A stretch of DNA of 64,000 bases from Streptomyces spiralis (lineage in GTDB: Bacteria > Actinomycetota > Actinomycetes > Streptomycetales > Streptomycetaceae), in assembly GCF_014654675.1 (NCBI RefSeq), contig NZ_BNBC01000015.1, forward strand, positions 59,233-123,232, given 5' to 3'. The translations under genes and the position numbers were made by a program. This document shows, piece by piece, positions 24,194-32,987 of the stretch. Position 1 is the stretch's first letter. Each line of letters begins with the position of its first letter. The notes beneath the pieces were generated by a model, which was given only the letters and a program-made list of their open reading frames with translations, ran no database searches and was not told the DNA's origin.

Positions 24194-26950
24194 CTACGCG
24201 TCGCCGCCCGCCGCGCCCGGGTGGGCCGCCGTGACGTCGAGGACCTGGTAGCGGTCGATGGCCTGCTTGAGCACCGACCGGTCGACCTTGCCCTGGCGGG
24301 CCAGCTCGGTCAGCACGGCCACCACGATCGACTGGGCGTCGATGTGGAAGAACCGCCGGGCCGCCCCCCGGGTGTCGGCGAAGCCGAAGCCGTCGGCGCC
24401 CAGCGACTGGTACGGACCCGGCACCCAGCGGGCGATCTGGTCCGGCACCGACCGCATCCAGTCGGACACGGCCACGAACGGGCCCTCGGCCCCGCTCAGC
24501 TTCCGCGTCACCCACGGCACCCGCTGCTCCTCCTCCGGGTGCAGCAGGTTGTGCTCCTCGCAGGCCACGGCCTCGCGGCGCAGTTCGTTCCAGGAGGTCG
24601 CCGACCAGACGTCCGCCTTGACGTTCCAGTCCTCGGCGAGGATCCTCTGCGCCTCCAGGGCCCACGGCACCGCCACGCCGCTGGCCATGATCTGCGCCGG
24701 GATCTCGCCGTCCGTGCCCGGGGCGATCCGGTGGACGCCCTTGAGGATGCCCTCGACGTCCACGTTCGCGGGCTCGGCCGGCTGCCGGATCGGCTCGTTG
24801 TAGACGGTCAGGTAGTAGAAGACGTCCTCGCCGTGCGGGTGCCCGGGGTTCTCGGCCTCCCCGCCGTACATCCGGCGCAGGCCGTCCTGCACGATGTGCG
24901 CGATCTCGTAGGCGTACGCCGGGTCGTACGCCACGCACGCCGGGTTCGTGGAGGCGAGCAGCTGCGAGTGGCCGTCGGCGTGCTGGAGCCCCTCACCGGT
25001 CAGAGTCGTACGTCCGGCGGTCGCGCCCAGGACGAATCCGCGGGCCAGCTGGTCGGCCATCTGCCAGAACTGATCTCCGGTGCGCTGGAAACCGAACATC
25101 GAGTAGAACACGTAGACCGGGATCAGCGGCTCGCCGTGGGTGGCGTAGGCCGAGCCCGCGGCGATCAGCGAGGCGGTGCAGCCCGCCTCGGAGATGCCGT
25201 CGTGCAGCATCTGCCCGGTCGGCGACTCCTTGTAGGCGAGCAGCAGATCGCGGTCCACCGACTCGTACTGCTGACCGAGCGGGTTGTAGATCTTCGCGCT
25301 CGGGAAGAACGAGTCCATGCCGAACGTGCGGTACTCGTCCGGCGCGATCAGCACGAACCGCCGGCCGAGCTCCTTGTCCCGCATGAGGTCCTTCAGCAGC
25401 CGCACGAACGCCATGGTGGTGGCGATGGCCTGTTGGCCGGAGCCCTTCTTCACGGACGCGTACGCCTTGTCGTCGGGCAGGGCGAGCGGCTCGGCGCGCA
25501 CGATCCGGGTCGGGACGTAGCCGCCGCACCCCTTGCGGCGGTCGTGCATGTACTGGATCTCGTCCGTGTCCCGGCCCGGGTGGTAGTACGGCGGCGGGCC
25601 GGACTCCAGCTCCCGGTCGGAGATCGGCAGGTGCAGCCGGTCCCGGAAGCGCTTGAGGTCGTCGACCGTGAGCTTCTTCATCTGGTGCGTGGCGTTGCGG
25701 CCCTCGAAGTTCGGGCCCAGCGTCCAGCCCTTGACCGTCTTGGCCAGGATCACCGTGGGCTGGCCCTTGTGCTCCAGGGCCGCCTTGTACGCCGCGTAGA
25801 TCTTCCGGTGGTCGTGACCGCCGCGGCCCAGGTGCAGGATCTGCTGGTCGGTCATGTTCTCGACCATCTTGCGCAGCCGGTGGTCGTCGCCGAAGAAGTG
25901 CTCGCGGATGTAGGCGCCGGACTCGGTGGCGTAGGTCTGGAAGGCGCCGTCCGGCGTGGTGTTCATCTTGTTGACCAGCACGCCGTCGCGGTCCTGGGCG
26001 AGCAGCGGGTCCCAGGTGCGGTCCCAGATCAGCTTGATCACGTTCCAGCCGGCGCCGCGGAAGACCGACTCCAGCTCCTGGATGATCTTGCCGTTGCCGC
26101 GCACCGGGCCGTCCAGGCGCTGCAGGTTGCAGTTGACCACGAAGGTCAGGTTGTCCAGGCCCTCACGGGCGGCGATGGACAGCTGGCCGAGCGACTCCGG
26201 TTCGTCCATCTCGCCGTCGCCCAGGAACGCCCACACGTGCGAGTCGGAGGTGTCCGCGATGCCGCGCGCGTGCATGTACCGGTTCATCCGGGCCTGGTAG
26301 ATCGCGGCGATCGGGCCGAGGCCCATGGAGACCGTCGGGAACTCCCAGAAGTCCGGCATGGAGCGCGGGTGCGGGTAGCTGGACAGGCCGTAGGGCGCCT
26401 TGGACTTCTCCTGGCGGAAGCCGTCCAGGTGCTCTTCGCTGAGCCGGTCCAGCAGGTACGCGCGCGCGTAGATGCCCGGTGAGGCGTGGCCCTGGAAGAA
26501 GACCTGGTCGCCGCCGCGGCCGTCGTCCTTGCCGCGGAAGAAGTGGTTGAAGCCGACGTCGTAGAGCGAGGCGGAGGAGGCGAAGGTGGCGATGTGGCCG
26601 CCGACGCCGATGCCGGGGCGCTGGGCGCGGGAGACCATCACCGCGGCGTTCCAGCGGGTGGCGTTGAGGATCTTGCGCTCGATCTCCTCGTTGCCCGGGA
26701 AGAACGGCTCGTTCTTGGTGGGGATGGTGTTGACGTAGTCGGTGCTGCGCATCTCCGGCACGGCCACGCGCCGCTCGCGGGCGCGTTCGATCAGCCGGAG
26801 CATGAGGTAGCGGGCCCGTTCCCGGCCTCGCTCGTCGACGGCGGCGTCGAGCGAGTCGAGCCACTCCTGGGTCTCCTCGGGATCGAAGTCAGGAACCTGA
26901 CTCGGAAGGCCGCCAATGATGATCGGGTTTCGATCGGATCCGGAAGCCAC
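24194..26950 (-). CDS. aceE: Pyruvate dehydrogenase E1 component, homodimeric type
   Basis: The 918-residue enzyme decarboxylates pyruvate with thiamine diphosphate and passes the acetyl group to the lipoyl E2. The ThDP motif starts at Gly244 (GDGEMDEPES) and ends with FVVNCNLQRLDGPV; GHIATFASSASLYDVGFNHFFRG and the pyrimidine-domain segment GISEAGCTASLIAAGSAYATHGEPLIPVYVFYSMFG are also typical of the long AceE type. Start GTG 26950 has AAGGA six bases upstream. It is monocistronic between a terminator and a 415-base divergent region shared with DUF3052. The E2/E3 genes are not in the window. Confidence 0.97.
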   Translation of the reverse strand: MASGSDRNPIIIGGLPSQVPDFDPEETQEWLDSLDAAVDERGRERARYLMLRLIERARERRVAVPEMRSTDYVNTIPTKNEPFFPGNEEIERKILNATRWNAAVMVSRAQRPGIGVGGHIATFASSASLYDVGFNHFFRGKDDGRGGDQVFFQGHASPGIYARAYLLDRLSEEHLDGFRQEKSKAPYGLSSYPHPRSMPDFWEFPTVSMGLGPIAAIYQARMNRYMHARGIADTSDSHVWAFLGDGEMDEPESLGQLSIAAREGLDNLTFVVNCNLQRLDGPVRGNGKIIQELESVFRGAGWNVIKLIWDRTWDPLLAQDRDGVLVNKMNTTPDGAFQTYATESGAYIREHFFGDDHRLRKMVENMTDQQILHLGRGGHDHRKIYAAYKAALEHKGQPTVILAKTVKGWTLGPNFEGRNATHQMKKLTVDDLKRFRDRLHLPISDRELESGPPPYYHPGRDTDEIQYMHDRRKGCGGYVPTRIVRAEPLALPDDKAYASVKKGSGQQAIATTMAFVRLLKDLMRDKELGRRFVLIAPDEYRTFGMDSFFPSAKIYNPLGQQYESVDRDLLLAYKESPTGQMLHDGISEAGCTASLIAAGSAYATHGEPLIPVYVFYSMFGFQRTGDQFWQMADQLARGFVLGATAGRTTLTGEGLQHADGHSQLLASTNPACVAYDPAYAYEIAHIVQDGLRRMYGGEAENPGHPHGEDVFYYLTVYNEPIRQPAEPANVDVEGILKGVHRIAPGTDGEIPAQIMASGVAVPWALEAQRILAEDWNVKADVWSATSWNELRREAVACEEHNLLHPEEEQRVPWVTRKLSGAEGPFVAVSDWMRSVPDQIARWVPGPYQSLGADGFGFADTRGAARRFFHIDAQSIVVAVLTELARQGKVDRSVLKQAIDRYQVLDVTAAHPGAAGGDA

Positions 26951-27365
26951 GCTGTTCCTTACCTGTCAGAGGGCTGACATATCTGGGGTGGTTCTGGGGG
27001 TATTTTCTGGACTTTCCCTGGGTTCCAGTGGGTTTGCCTGTCTGTGCCTGCACCGTTCCCCATCGTGTACCTGGCGTGAGTCGCACGTCATCTCTACTGC
27101 TCGGTAACCGGAGGATTCCTGCTGGTTCTCCTGCCCGCCGGGGGTTCTCAAACACGCAAAAGCGGGCAGAAGGGTGTGGTGTGAGTCACCGCTGATCGCG
27201 ATACGGTGTCAGGAGTTGCGGCGACACAGCCGGGAACGTCACCGTTTCGGCGGTCCGGACCGCCGGGTACTTGCGCGATCCGGCCCGCCCGTGTGGACTA
27301 CGGCCAATGCTTCGCGCACGCGCGTGGCTGAAGACCCATATCGCAACACCATCAGGAGGCAACCC
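26951..27365. promoter_or_regulatory. Divergent control region of aceE and DUF3052
   Basis: This 415-base gap has lower GC than its surroundings. Visible elements are an inverted repeat TGTCAG-AGGG-CTGACA (26964-26979) 14 bases upstream of the aceE start, and a stem CTGCCCGC (27131-27138) / GCGGGCAG (27162-27169). The first repeat has the same half-sites as the DHA2 exporter operator at 21108. No protein-coding frame in the gap looks real. Promoter positions cannot be fixed from sequence alone. Confidence 0.45.
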
Positions 27366-27803
27366 GTGAGCGCGACCGCGGACCACGCGGAGGAGCGGAC
27401 TAACCCGGCCGCCAGGCTGGGATTCCAGCCCGGGCAGGTGGTCCAGGAGATCGGCTTCGACGACGACGTCGACCAGGAGCTCCGCGAGTCCATCGAGGAA
27501 GCGATCGGCAGCGAGCTCGTCGACGAGGACTACGACGACGTGGCCGACGCCGTGGTGCTGTGGTTCCGCGACGAGGACGGCGACCTGACGGACACGCTGG
27601 TCGACACCCTCGGCTTCCTCGACGAGGGCGGTGTGATCCTGCTCCTGACGCCGAAGACCGGCCGGGACGGATACGTCGAGCCCAGCGACATCGGCGACGC
27701 CGCGACGACGGCGGGACTGTCGCAGACCAAGAGCGTCAGCGTGGGCAAGGACTGGAACGGCACCAGGCTGCTGACGCCGAAGGCCGCGAAGTCCAAGAAG
27801 TAG
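27366..27803 (+). CDS. DUF3052 family protein
   Basis: The 145-residue acidic protein contains LGFQPGQVVQEIGFDDDVDQELRESIEEAIGSELVDEDYDDVADAVVLWFRDEDGDLTDTLVD and GVILLLTPKTGRDGYVEPSDIGDAATTAGLSQTKSVSVGKDWNGTRLL, the DUF3052 pattern. The family is conserved in actinobacteria and often lies beside aceE as here; its role is unknown. GTG 27366 is chosen because AGGAGG lies at 27354-27359. Confidence 0.9.
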   Translation: MSATADHAEERTNPAARLGFQPGQVVQEIGFDDDVDQELRESIEEAIGSELVDEDYDDVADAVVLWFRDEDGDLTDTLVDTLGFLDEGGVILLLTPKTGRDGYVEPSDIGDAATTAGLSQTKSVSVGKDWNGTRLLTPKAAKSKK

Positions 27804-27872
27804 CGGCCCGGCACGAGCGCCGGCCGGTCCCGGGCCGCGGACGCGCCGCCATGCGGCGGACGTCCGCGGCCC
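27803..27872 (+). terminator. Tandem hairpins after DUF3052
   Basis: GCGGCCCGG (27803-27811) pairs with CCGGGCCGC (27830-27838), and overlapping it GGGCCGCGGAC (27832-27842) pairs with GTCCGCGGCCC (27862-27872) with an inner CGCCGC/GCGGCG stem. The two structures are mutually exclusive at their shared arm. Both follow the stop codon at once and should terminate transcription. Confidence 0.65.
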
Positions 27873-28042
27873 GGAAACCGGAAACCGGGAACACGGACGT
27901 CCGGAGACCCGCGGACCCGACGCGCCCGGACCCGTCGTGGCGGCGGACGGGTCGACTCACCCTCGGCCCGTCCGCGGGCCCGCGGTGGGTGCTGCGTAGG
28001 GTGGTCTCACCCGAACAGTCCCACCGAAGGGAAAGCAGGACG

Positions 28043-28501
28043 ATGGCGATCCAGGTCGGCGACAAGGCACCCGACTTCGAGCTCAAGGACAACCACGGCC
28101 GCACCGTGAAGCTGTCCGACTTCCGCGGTGAGAAGAACGTGGTGCTGCTCTTCTACCCGTTCGCCTTCACCGGCGTGTGCACCGGCGAGCTGTGCGCGCT
28201 GCGCGACAACCTGCCCAAGTTCGTCAACGACGACACCCAGCTCCTCGCCGTCTCCAACGACTCCATCCACACCCTGCGCGTCTTCGCCGAGCAGGAGGGC
28301 CTGGAGTACCCGCTGCTGAGCGACTTCTGGCCGCACGGCAACACCTCGCGCGACTACGGCGTCTTCGACGAGGACAAGGGTTGCGCCGTGCGCGGAACCT
28401 TCATCATCGACAAGGACGGCATCGTCCGCTGGACCGTCGTCAACGCCCTCCCCGACGCCCGCGACCTGAACGAGTACGTGAAGGCCCTCGAGACCCTCTG
28501 A
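28043..28501 (+). CDS. AhpE-type peroxiredoxin
   Basis: The 152-residue thioredoxin-fold peroxidase carries the PxxxTxxC motif in FYPFAFTGVCTGELCALRD, with peroxidatic Cys46 and a second Cys51 close by; Pro39 and Thr43 are in place. RGTFIIDKDGIVRW completes the fold. It reduces peroxides using thiols such as mycothiol/mycoredoxin or thioredoxin in actinobacteria; the donor here is inferred. ATG 28043 has GAAAGCAGGA upstream. It lies just before the Ter stress genes in the same direction. Confidence 0.92.
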   Translation: MAIQVGDKAPDFELKDNHGRTVKLSDFRGEKNVVLLFYPFAFTGVCTGELCALRDNLPKFVNDDTQLLAVSNDSIHTLRVFAEQEGLEYPLLSDFWPHGNTSRDYGVFDEDKGCAVRGTFIIDKDGIVRWTVVNALPDARDLNEYVKALETL

Positions 28502-28658
28502 GCCTGGCGTGGCCGGGGTTCGGGGAGGGGAATCGACACCTGGGATTCTTCGGTTGCGGGGCCTGCGTGGGGCGGGAACCCCTCACTAGGATCGACACGT
28601 TGATCCCATATCCGATGCACGACGGGGCTCCCCGCCCCCGGACACCAATGGAGGACTC

Positions 28659-29234
28659 GTGGGAGTCAGCCTCAGCAAGGGCGGCAACGTATCGCTGACG
28701 AAGGAGGCCCCGGGCCTGACCGCGGTCCTCGTCGGTCTGGGCTGGGACGCCCGCACCACCACCGGCACCGACTTCGACCTCGACGCCAGCGCGCTGCTGC
28801 TGAACAACTCCGGGAAGGTCGGCAACGACCAGAACTTCGTCTTCTTCAACAACCTCAAGAGCCCGGACGGCTCGGTCGAGCACACCGGCGACAACCTCAC
28901 CGGTGAGGGCGAGGGCGACGACGAGGTGATCAAGGTGAACCTCGCCGCGGTCCCCGCCGACGTAGAGAAGATCGTCTTCCCCGTCTCGATCTACGAGGCG
29001 GAGAACCGCCAGCAGTCCTTCGGCCAGGTCCGCAACGCCTACATCCGCGTGGTGAACCAGGCCGGCGGCGCGGAGATCGCCCGCTACGACCTCAGCGAGG
29101 ACGCCTCCACCGAGACGGCCATGGTCTTCGGCGAGCTCTACCGCCACGGCGCGGAGTGGAAGTTCCGCGCCATCGGCCAGGGCTACGCCTCGGGCCTGCG
29201 TGGCATCGCCCAGGACTTCGGCGTCAACGTCTGA
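28659..29234 (+). CDS. TerD-family Ca2+-binding stress protein (first copy)
   Basis: The 191-residue protein matches TerD: MGVSLSKGGNVSLTKEAPGLTAVLVGLGWDART, calcium loops DFDLDASALLL and GDNLTGEGEGDDE, and the C-terminal YDLSEDASTETAMVFGELYRHGAEWKFRAIGQGYASGLRGIAQDFGVNV. TerD proteins bind Ca2+ and are linked to tellurite, oxidative and envelope stress and, in streptomycetes, to development. GTG 28659 follows GGAGGAC. It is followed by a second TerD gene after a strong hairpin. Confidence 0.94.
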   Translation: MGVSLSKGGNVSLTKEAPGLTAVLVGLGWDARTTTGTDFDLDASALLLNNSGKVGNDQNFVFFNNLKSPDGSVEHTGDNLTGEGEGDDEVIKVNLAAVPADVEKIVFPVSIYEAENRQQSFGQVRNAYIRVVNQAGGAEIARYDLSEDASTETAMVFGELYRHGAEWKFRAIGQGYASGLRGIAQDFGVNV

Positions 29235-29280
29235 GCCGACGTCCCGCGCGATCGAACATCCGCACAACAGAACGCCTGAT

Positions 29281-29316
29281 CGTCCGGCGCCGCGTGTTTC
29301 CACGCGGCGCCGGACG
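29281..29316 (+). terminator. Strong hairpin between the two terD genes
   Basis: CGTCCGGCGCCGCGTG (29281-29296) and CACGCGGCGCCGGACG (29301-29316) form a perfect 16-bp stem with a TTTC loop, 47 bases after the first terD stop. It should end or attenuate the first transcript so the second terD and terC can be expressed at a different level. Confidence 0.85.
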
Positions 29317-29360
29317 CGCAGGAACCCACACAGGCACCATCCCCGGGGAGGACCAGCATC

Positions 29361-29939
29361 ATGGGCGTCACGCTCGCCAAGGGGGGCAACGTCTCCCTGT
29401 CCAAGGCCGCACCGAACCTGACCAACGTCATGGTCGGGCTCGGCTGGGACGCGCGCTCCACCACCGGAGCGCCCTTCGACCTCGACGCCAGCGCGCTGCT
29501 GTGCTCCGCGGGCAACCGGGTGCTGGGCGACGAGTGGTTCGTCTTCTACAACCAGCTCAAGAGCCCGGACGGCTCGGTCGAGCACACCGGCGACAACCTC
29601 ACCGGTGAGGGCGAGGGCGACGACGAGTCGATCCTGGTGGACCTCACCAAGGTGCCGCCGCAGTGCGAGAAGATCGTCTTCCCGGTCTCCATCCACATGG
29701 CCGACGAGCGCGGACAGACCTTCGGCCAGGTCTCCAACGCCTTCATCCGCGTCGTCAACCAGGCCGACGGCCAGGAGCTCGCCCGCTACGACCTGAGCGA
29801 GGACGCCTCCACCGAGACCGCCATGATCTTCGGCGAGCTCTACCGCTACCAGGGCGAATGGAAGTTCCGGGCGGTGGGACAGGGGTACGCCTCCGGTTTG
29901 CGCGGCATCGCTCTAGACTTCGGAGTCAATGTTTCGTAA
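29361..29939 (+). CDS. TerD-family Ca2+-binding stress protein (second copy)
   Basis: The 192-residue paralogue of the preceding gene keeps both calcium loops (FDLDASALLCS, GDNLTGEGEGDDE) and the C-terminal ETAMIFGELYRYQGEWKFRAVGQGYASGLRGIALDFGVNVS. It differs mainly in having two cysteines (LLCSAG, PPQCEK). The start ATG 29361 follows GGGGAGGA. The high identity of stretches such as LKSPDGSVEHTGDNLTGEGEGDDE between the copies indicates duplication. It lies 51 bases upstream of the TerC-type gene. Confidence 0.94.
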   Translation: MGVTLAKGGNVSLSKAAPNLTNVMVGLGWDARSTTGAPFDLDASALLCSAGNRVLGDEWFVFYNQLKSPDGSVEHTGDNLTGEGEGDDESILVDLTKVPPQCEKIVFPVSIHMADERGQTFGQVSNAFIRVVNQADGQELARYDLSEDASTETAMIFGELYRYQGEWKFRAVGQGYASGLRGIALDFGVNVS

Positions 29940-29990
29940 AGCCGGGTACGGCGACGGGGGAGACCCGTACACATACGGATTGGGTAGCCA

Positions 29991-31139
29991 GTGCTTCTGA
30001 AAACCTTCGGCTGGTCGTTCGCGATCACCGCGCTCGGCCTCGTCGCCGCGTTGTTCTACGGGGGGTGGACCGCCTTCGGGGTGGTGGCGATCCTCGCCAT
30101 CCTCGAGATCTCGCTGTCGTTCGACAACGCAGTGGTCAACGCCGGAATCCTGAAGAAGATGAACGCCTTCTGGCAGAAGATCTTCCTCACGGTCGGCGTT
30201 CTGATCGCGGTCTTCGGGATGCGGCTGGTCTTCCCCGTCGTCATCGTGGCGATCACGGCCAAGATGGGCCCCATCGAGGCCGTCCACCTGGCGTTCAGCG
30301 ACAAGGACCGCTACCAGCAGCTGGTCACGGACGCCCACCCGGCGATCGCGGCCTTCGGCGGCATGTTCCTGTTGATGATCTTCCTGGACTTCATCTTCGA
30401 GGACCGGGACATCCAGTGGCTGCGCTGGATCGAGCGCCCGCTGGCCAAGCTCGGCAAGGTCGACATGCTGTCGGTCTGCATCGCGCTGGTCGTCCTGCTG
30501 ATCACCTCCTTCACCTTCGCCACCCACGCCCACCAGCACGGCGGCGCGCACGTCGACAAGGCGCAGACGGTCCTGATCGCCGGCATCGCCGGTCTGATCA
30601 CGTACATGGTCGTCGGCGGCCTGTCCGGCTACTTCGAGGACCGGCTGGAGGAAGAGGAGGAGCGCGAGCACGAGGAGGAGGAAGAGGCCGCCCGCGAGGG
30701 CAAGCCGCGCTCGGCCGTGAAGCTGGCCGGCCAGGCCGCGTTCTTCATGTTCCTCTACCTGGAGGTCCTGGACGCGTCCTTCTCCTTCGACGGCGTGATC
30801 GGCGCCTTCGCCATCACCAACGACATCGTCATGATGGCCCTCGGCCTCGGCATCGGCGCCATGTACGTCCGTTCCCTCACGGTCTACCTGGTCCGCCAGG
30901 GCACCCTCGACGACTACGTCTACCTGGAGCACGGCGCCCACTACGCGATCGGCGCCCTGGCCGTGATCCTCATGGTCACCATCCAGTACGAGATCAACGA
31001 GGTCATCACCGGCCTGGTCGGCGTGATCCTCATCGCCTGGTCCTTCTGGTCCTCGGTGCGCCGCAACCGGGCGCTCGCGGCCGAGGAAGGAAAGGCGACG
31101 GGCTCCGGCGAGAAGGCCGAGGTCTCCTCGGGGGTGTGA
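29991..31139 (+). CDS. TerC-family (DUF475) integral membrane protein
   Basis: The 382-residue protein has about nine hydrophobic segments and two TerC-like Asp-rich membrane motifs, LEISLSFDNAVVNAG and LEVLDASFSFDGVIGAFAIT, which carry the conserved acidic residues thought to coordinate a metal ion. A very acidic loop (EDRLEEEEEREHEEEEEAAREG, about residues 216-237) separates the halves. TerC proteins act in metal (Mn2+ or tellurite-related) stress at the membrane and are thought to partner TerD. Start GTG 29991. It is probably cotranscribed with the second TerD. Confidence 0.92.
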   Translation: MLLKTFGWSFAITALGLVAALFYGGWTAFGVVAILAILEISLSFDNAVVNAGILKKMNAFWQKIFLTVGVLIAVFGMRLVFPVVIVAITAKMGPIEAVHLAFSDKDRYQQLVTDAHPAIAAFGGMFLLMIFLDFIFEDRDIQWLRWIERPLAKLGKVDMLSVCIALVVLLITSFTFATHAHQHGGAHVDKAQTVLIAGIAGLITYMVVGGLSGYFEDRLEEEEEREHEEEEEAAREGKPRSAVKLAGQAAFFMFLYLEVLDASFSFDGVIGAFAITNDIVMMALGLGIGAMYVRSLTVYLVRQGTLDDYVYLEHGAHYAIGALAVILMVTIQYEINEVITGLVGVILIAWSFWSSVRRNRALAAEEGKATGSGEKAEVSSGV

Positions 31140-31166
31140 CACCCCCCGGCAGGAGGAACGCTTCTG

Positions 31167-31224
31167 AGCGGGGCGGCCGACGAGGACGACGGCGATCCGA
31201 GCCGGGTCCCGGGGCCGCCCCGCT
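31167..31224 (+). terminator. Hairpin between terC and the TerA-like gene
   Basis: AGCGGGGCGGCC (31167-31178) pairs perfectly with GGCCGCCCCGCT (31213-31224) around a 34-base loop, 28 bases after the terC stop. It may terminate or attenuate transcription into the TerA-like gene. Confidence 0.55.
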
Positions 31225-31270
31225 GCGTACGGGGCGGGGGCGGCGAGAGCGGTGAGGCTGGGGGCGGGAG

Positions 31271-32008
31271 ATGGGATTCTTCGACGGTCTGCTGGGCGGA
31301 CGCGCGTCCGAGTTCGACTCGGGCAGCGCCGCGTCCAACGCGATCGAACTGACCAAACGGCACCACCAGGTGTCTCTGACCAAGCAGGGCGCCGCCACCG
31401 GGCATCTGCGCATCAACCTGACCTGGCGGATGCGCACCTCCGACATCGGCGGCTCGGCCCGGCAGAGCCTGCTGCGCCACCCGTTCAAGGCGCTGAAGCC
31501 GCCGGAGGTGCTCGGACACAGCCAGTCGATGGTCAACGTCGACCTCGACCTCGGCTGCCTGTACGAGCTGACCGACGGCACCAAGGGCGTCGTCCAGCCG
31601 CTCGGCGGCTTCCTGGGCGACGTGAACGCCCCGCCATACGTCAAGCTCAGCGGCGACGACCGGTTCGGCTCCGCGTCCGGTGAGACGATCTACGTCAACC
31701 TCGACCACCGCGACGCCATCAAGCGCCTGCTGGTCTTCGTCTACATCTACGACCAGACCCCCGCCTTCGACCGCACCCACGCGATCGTCACGCTCTACCC
31801 GAGCAACGGCCCCCGCATCGAGATCGGCCTGGACGACCGCCAGCCCCAGGCCCGCTCCTGCGCGGTCGTCCTGATCGAGAACATCAAGGGCGAACTCGTC
31901 GTCCGCCGCGAGGTCAAGTTCGTCTACGGCTTCCAGTCGGAACTCGACCGCCTGTACGGCTGGGGCCTCCAGTGGGGCCGGGGCTACAAGACGAAGGCGG
32001 ACAGGTGA
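31271..32008 (+). CDS. TerA-like tellurium-resistance family protein
   Basis: The 245-residue protein has a C-terminal TerD-superfamily domain of the TerA type: MVNVDLDLGCLYELTDGTKGVVQPLGG, PPYVKLSGDDRFGSASGETIYVNLDHRDAIKRLLVFVYIYD and RSCAVVLIENIKGELVVRREVKFVYGFQSELDRLYGWGLQWGRGYK. The N-terminus MGFFDGLLGG is a short amphipathic lead. ATG 31271 has GGGGGCGGGAG upstream. It likely works with the TerD/TerC proteins encoded upstream; direct function is not established. Confidence 0.85.
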   Translation: MGFFDGLLGGRASEFDSGSAASNAIELTKRHHQVSLTKQGAATGHLRINLTWRMRTSDIGGSARQSLLRHPFKALKPPEVLGHSQSMVNVDLDLGCLYELTDGTKGVVQPLGGFLGDVNAPPYVKLSGDDRFGSASGETIYVNLDHRDAIKRLLVFVYIYDQTPAFDRTHAIVTLYPSNGPRIEIGLDDRQPQARSCAVVLIENIKGELVVRREVKFVYGFQSELDRLYGWGLQWGRGYKTKADR

Positions 32009-32017
32009 GCGCTCACC

Positions 32018-32788
32018 TCACCGCCCGATGAACTGTGGCCCCTGCGGCGGCAGGCGGAACTCCGGGTCGGGCACCACCGCGACGGCCGGCGGATAGCCGT
32101 ACCCCGACTGCGGATACCCGTACGCGGGCTGAGCCGGAGCCGCCACCACCGCCGGCGCCACCGCCGCGGTGGCCTGCTGCGGCGGATACCCGTACGAGGG
32201 CTGCTCCGGCGGCAGCGGCTGCGCCACCGGCGCCTCCGCCTCCTCGCCCTCGTCCACCGAGATCCCGAAGTCCGTGGCAAGCCCCTTCAGCCCGTTCGAG
32301 TAGCCCTCGCCCAGCGCGCGGAACTTCCACCCCTCACCCCGCCGGTACAGCTCCCCGCAGATCAGCGCGGTCTCCTGACCGGTCTCGGGCTTGATGTCGA
32401 AGTACGCCAGCGGCTCCCCGTCCGCGACGGCCGCGTCGTACAGCAGGATGCGCAGCGCCCGTACGCGGTCGAAGGTGACGCCGTCCGCCGAGGCGACCAC
32501 CAGGATCCGGCCGACCCCGGGGTCGACGCCCGCGAGGTCCGTCTGGACCGTGTCGGTCATGCCCTCCGCGATCCGCCGCTTGCCGAGCCGCCACACCTTC
32601 CCGGAGGGGTGCCGGGGCTGGTTGTAGAACACGAAGTCCTCGTCGGAGCGCACACGACCGTCGGACCCCAGGAGCAGCGCCGAAGCGTCGACGTCCGGCA
32701 CCCCCTGGCCGGGCGTCCACCGCACCACGGCCCGTACCGTGGCGGCGTCCAGCGGGACGTTCGACCCCTTCACCATCGCGTGCGTCAT
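32018..32788 (-). CDS. TerD-like protein with Tyr/Gly/Pro-rich tail
   Basis: Residues ~1-175 of 256 form a TerD-type domain (VPDVDASALLLGSDGRVRSDEDFVFYNQ, YFDIKPETGQETALICGELYRRGEGWKFRALGEGYSNGLKGLATDFGISVD). The second acidic calcium loop of the classical copies (GDNLTGEGEGDDE) is absent and replaced by RIAEGMTDTVQTD, so Ca2+ binding is probably reduced. The last ~70 residues are a low-complexity tail with YGYPP and YGYPQ repeats. ATG 32788 is used. It is convergent with the TerA-like gene (9 bases apart) and divergent from the aldolase module. Confidence 0.87.
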   Translation of the reverse strand: MTHAMVKGSNVPLDAATVRAVVRWTPGQGVPDVDASALLLGSDGRVRSDEDFVFYNQPRHPSGKVWRLGKRRIAEGMTDTVQTDLAGVDPGVGRILVVASADGVTFDRVRALRILLYDAAVADGEPLAYFDIKPETGQETALICGELYRRGEGWKFRALGEGYSNGLKGLATDFGISVDEGEEAEAPVAQPLPPEQPSYGYPPQQATAAVAPAVVAAPAQPAYGYPQSGYGYPPAVAVVPDPEFRLPPQGPQFIGR

Positions 32789-32987
32789 GCGGTCATCCTG
32801 CCCTCTCCGTCCTGGCCACGACAACGCGGGGTCCGACGCGGATCCCGCCTGCTTTACCAGAAGTTCATGCCCGGCGGGAACCTCTGAAACTGATTTGTAC
32901 GTACTATTACCGGCCACCTTTCTTTCGAAGGACCGGGCGGTCCAGCCGTTCCGAACCGGCCACTCGCCATCACCACGGGGGAGCTTC
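32789..32987. promoter_or_regulatory. Divergent promoter region of TerD-like gene and metabolite module
   Basis: The 199-base gap contains an AT-richer patch with a -10-like TACTAT (32902-32907) and an ECF-like GGGAAC (32876-32881) 18 bases before CGTAC (32900-32904). Either could drive the aldolase-PRTase-HAD genes, the ECF-like pair fitting an envelope/oxidative stress sigma factor. Both are weak; no palindrome longer than GTACGTAC is seen. Confidence 0.3.

Noticed and set aside
24123..24938. Long N-terminal extension of the channel frame
   Set aside because: It is antisense-frame sequence inside aceE; the channel begins at ATG 24122.
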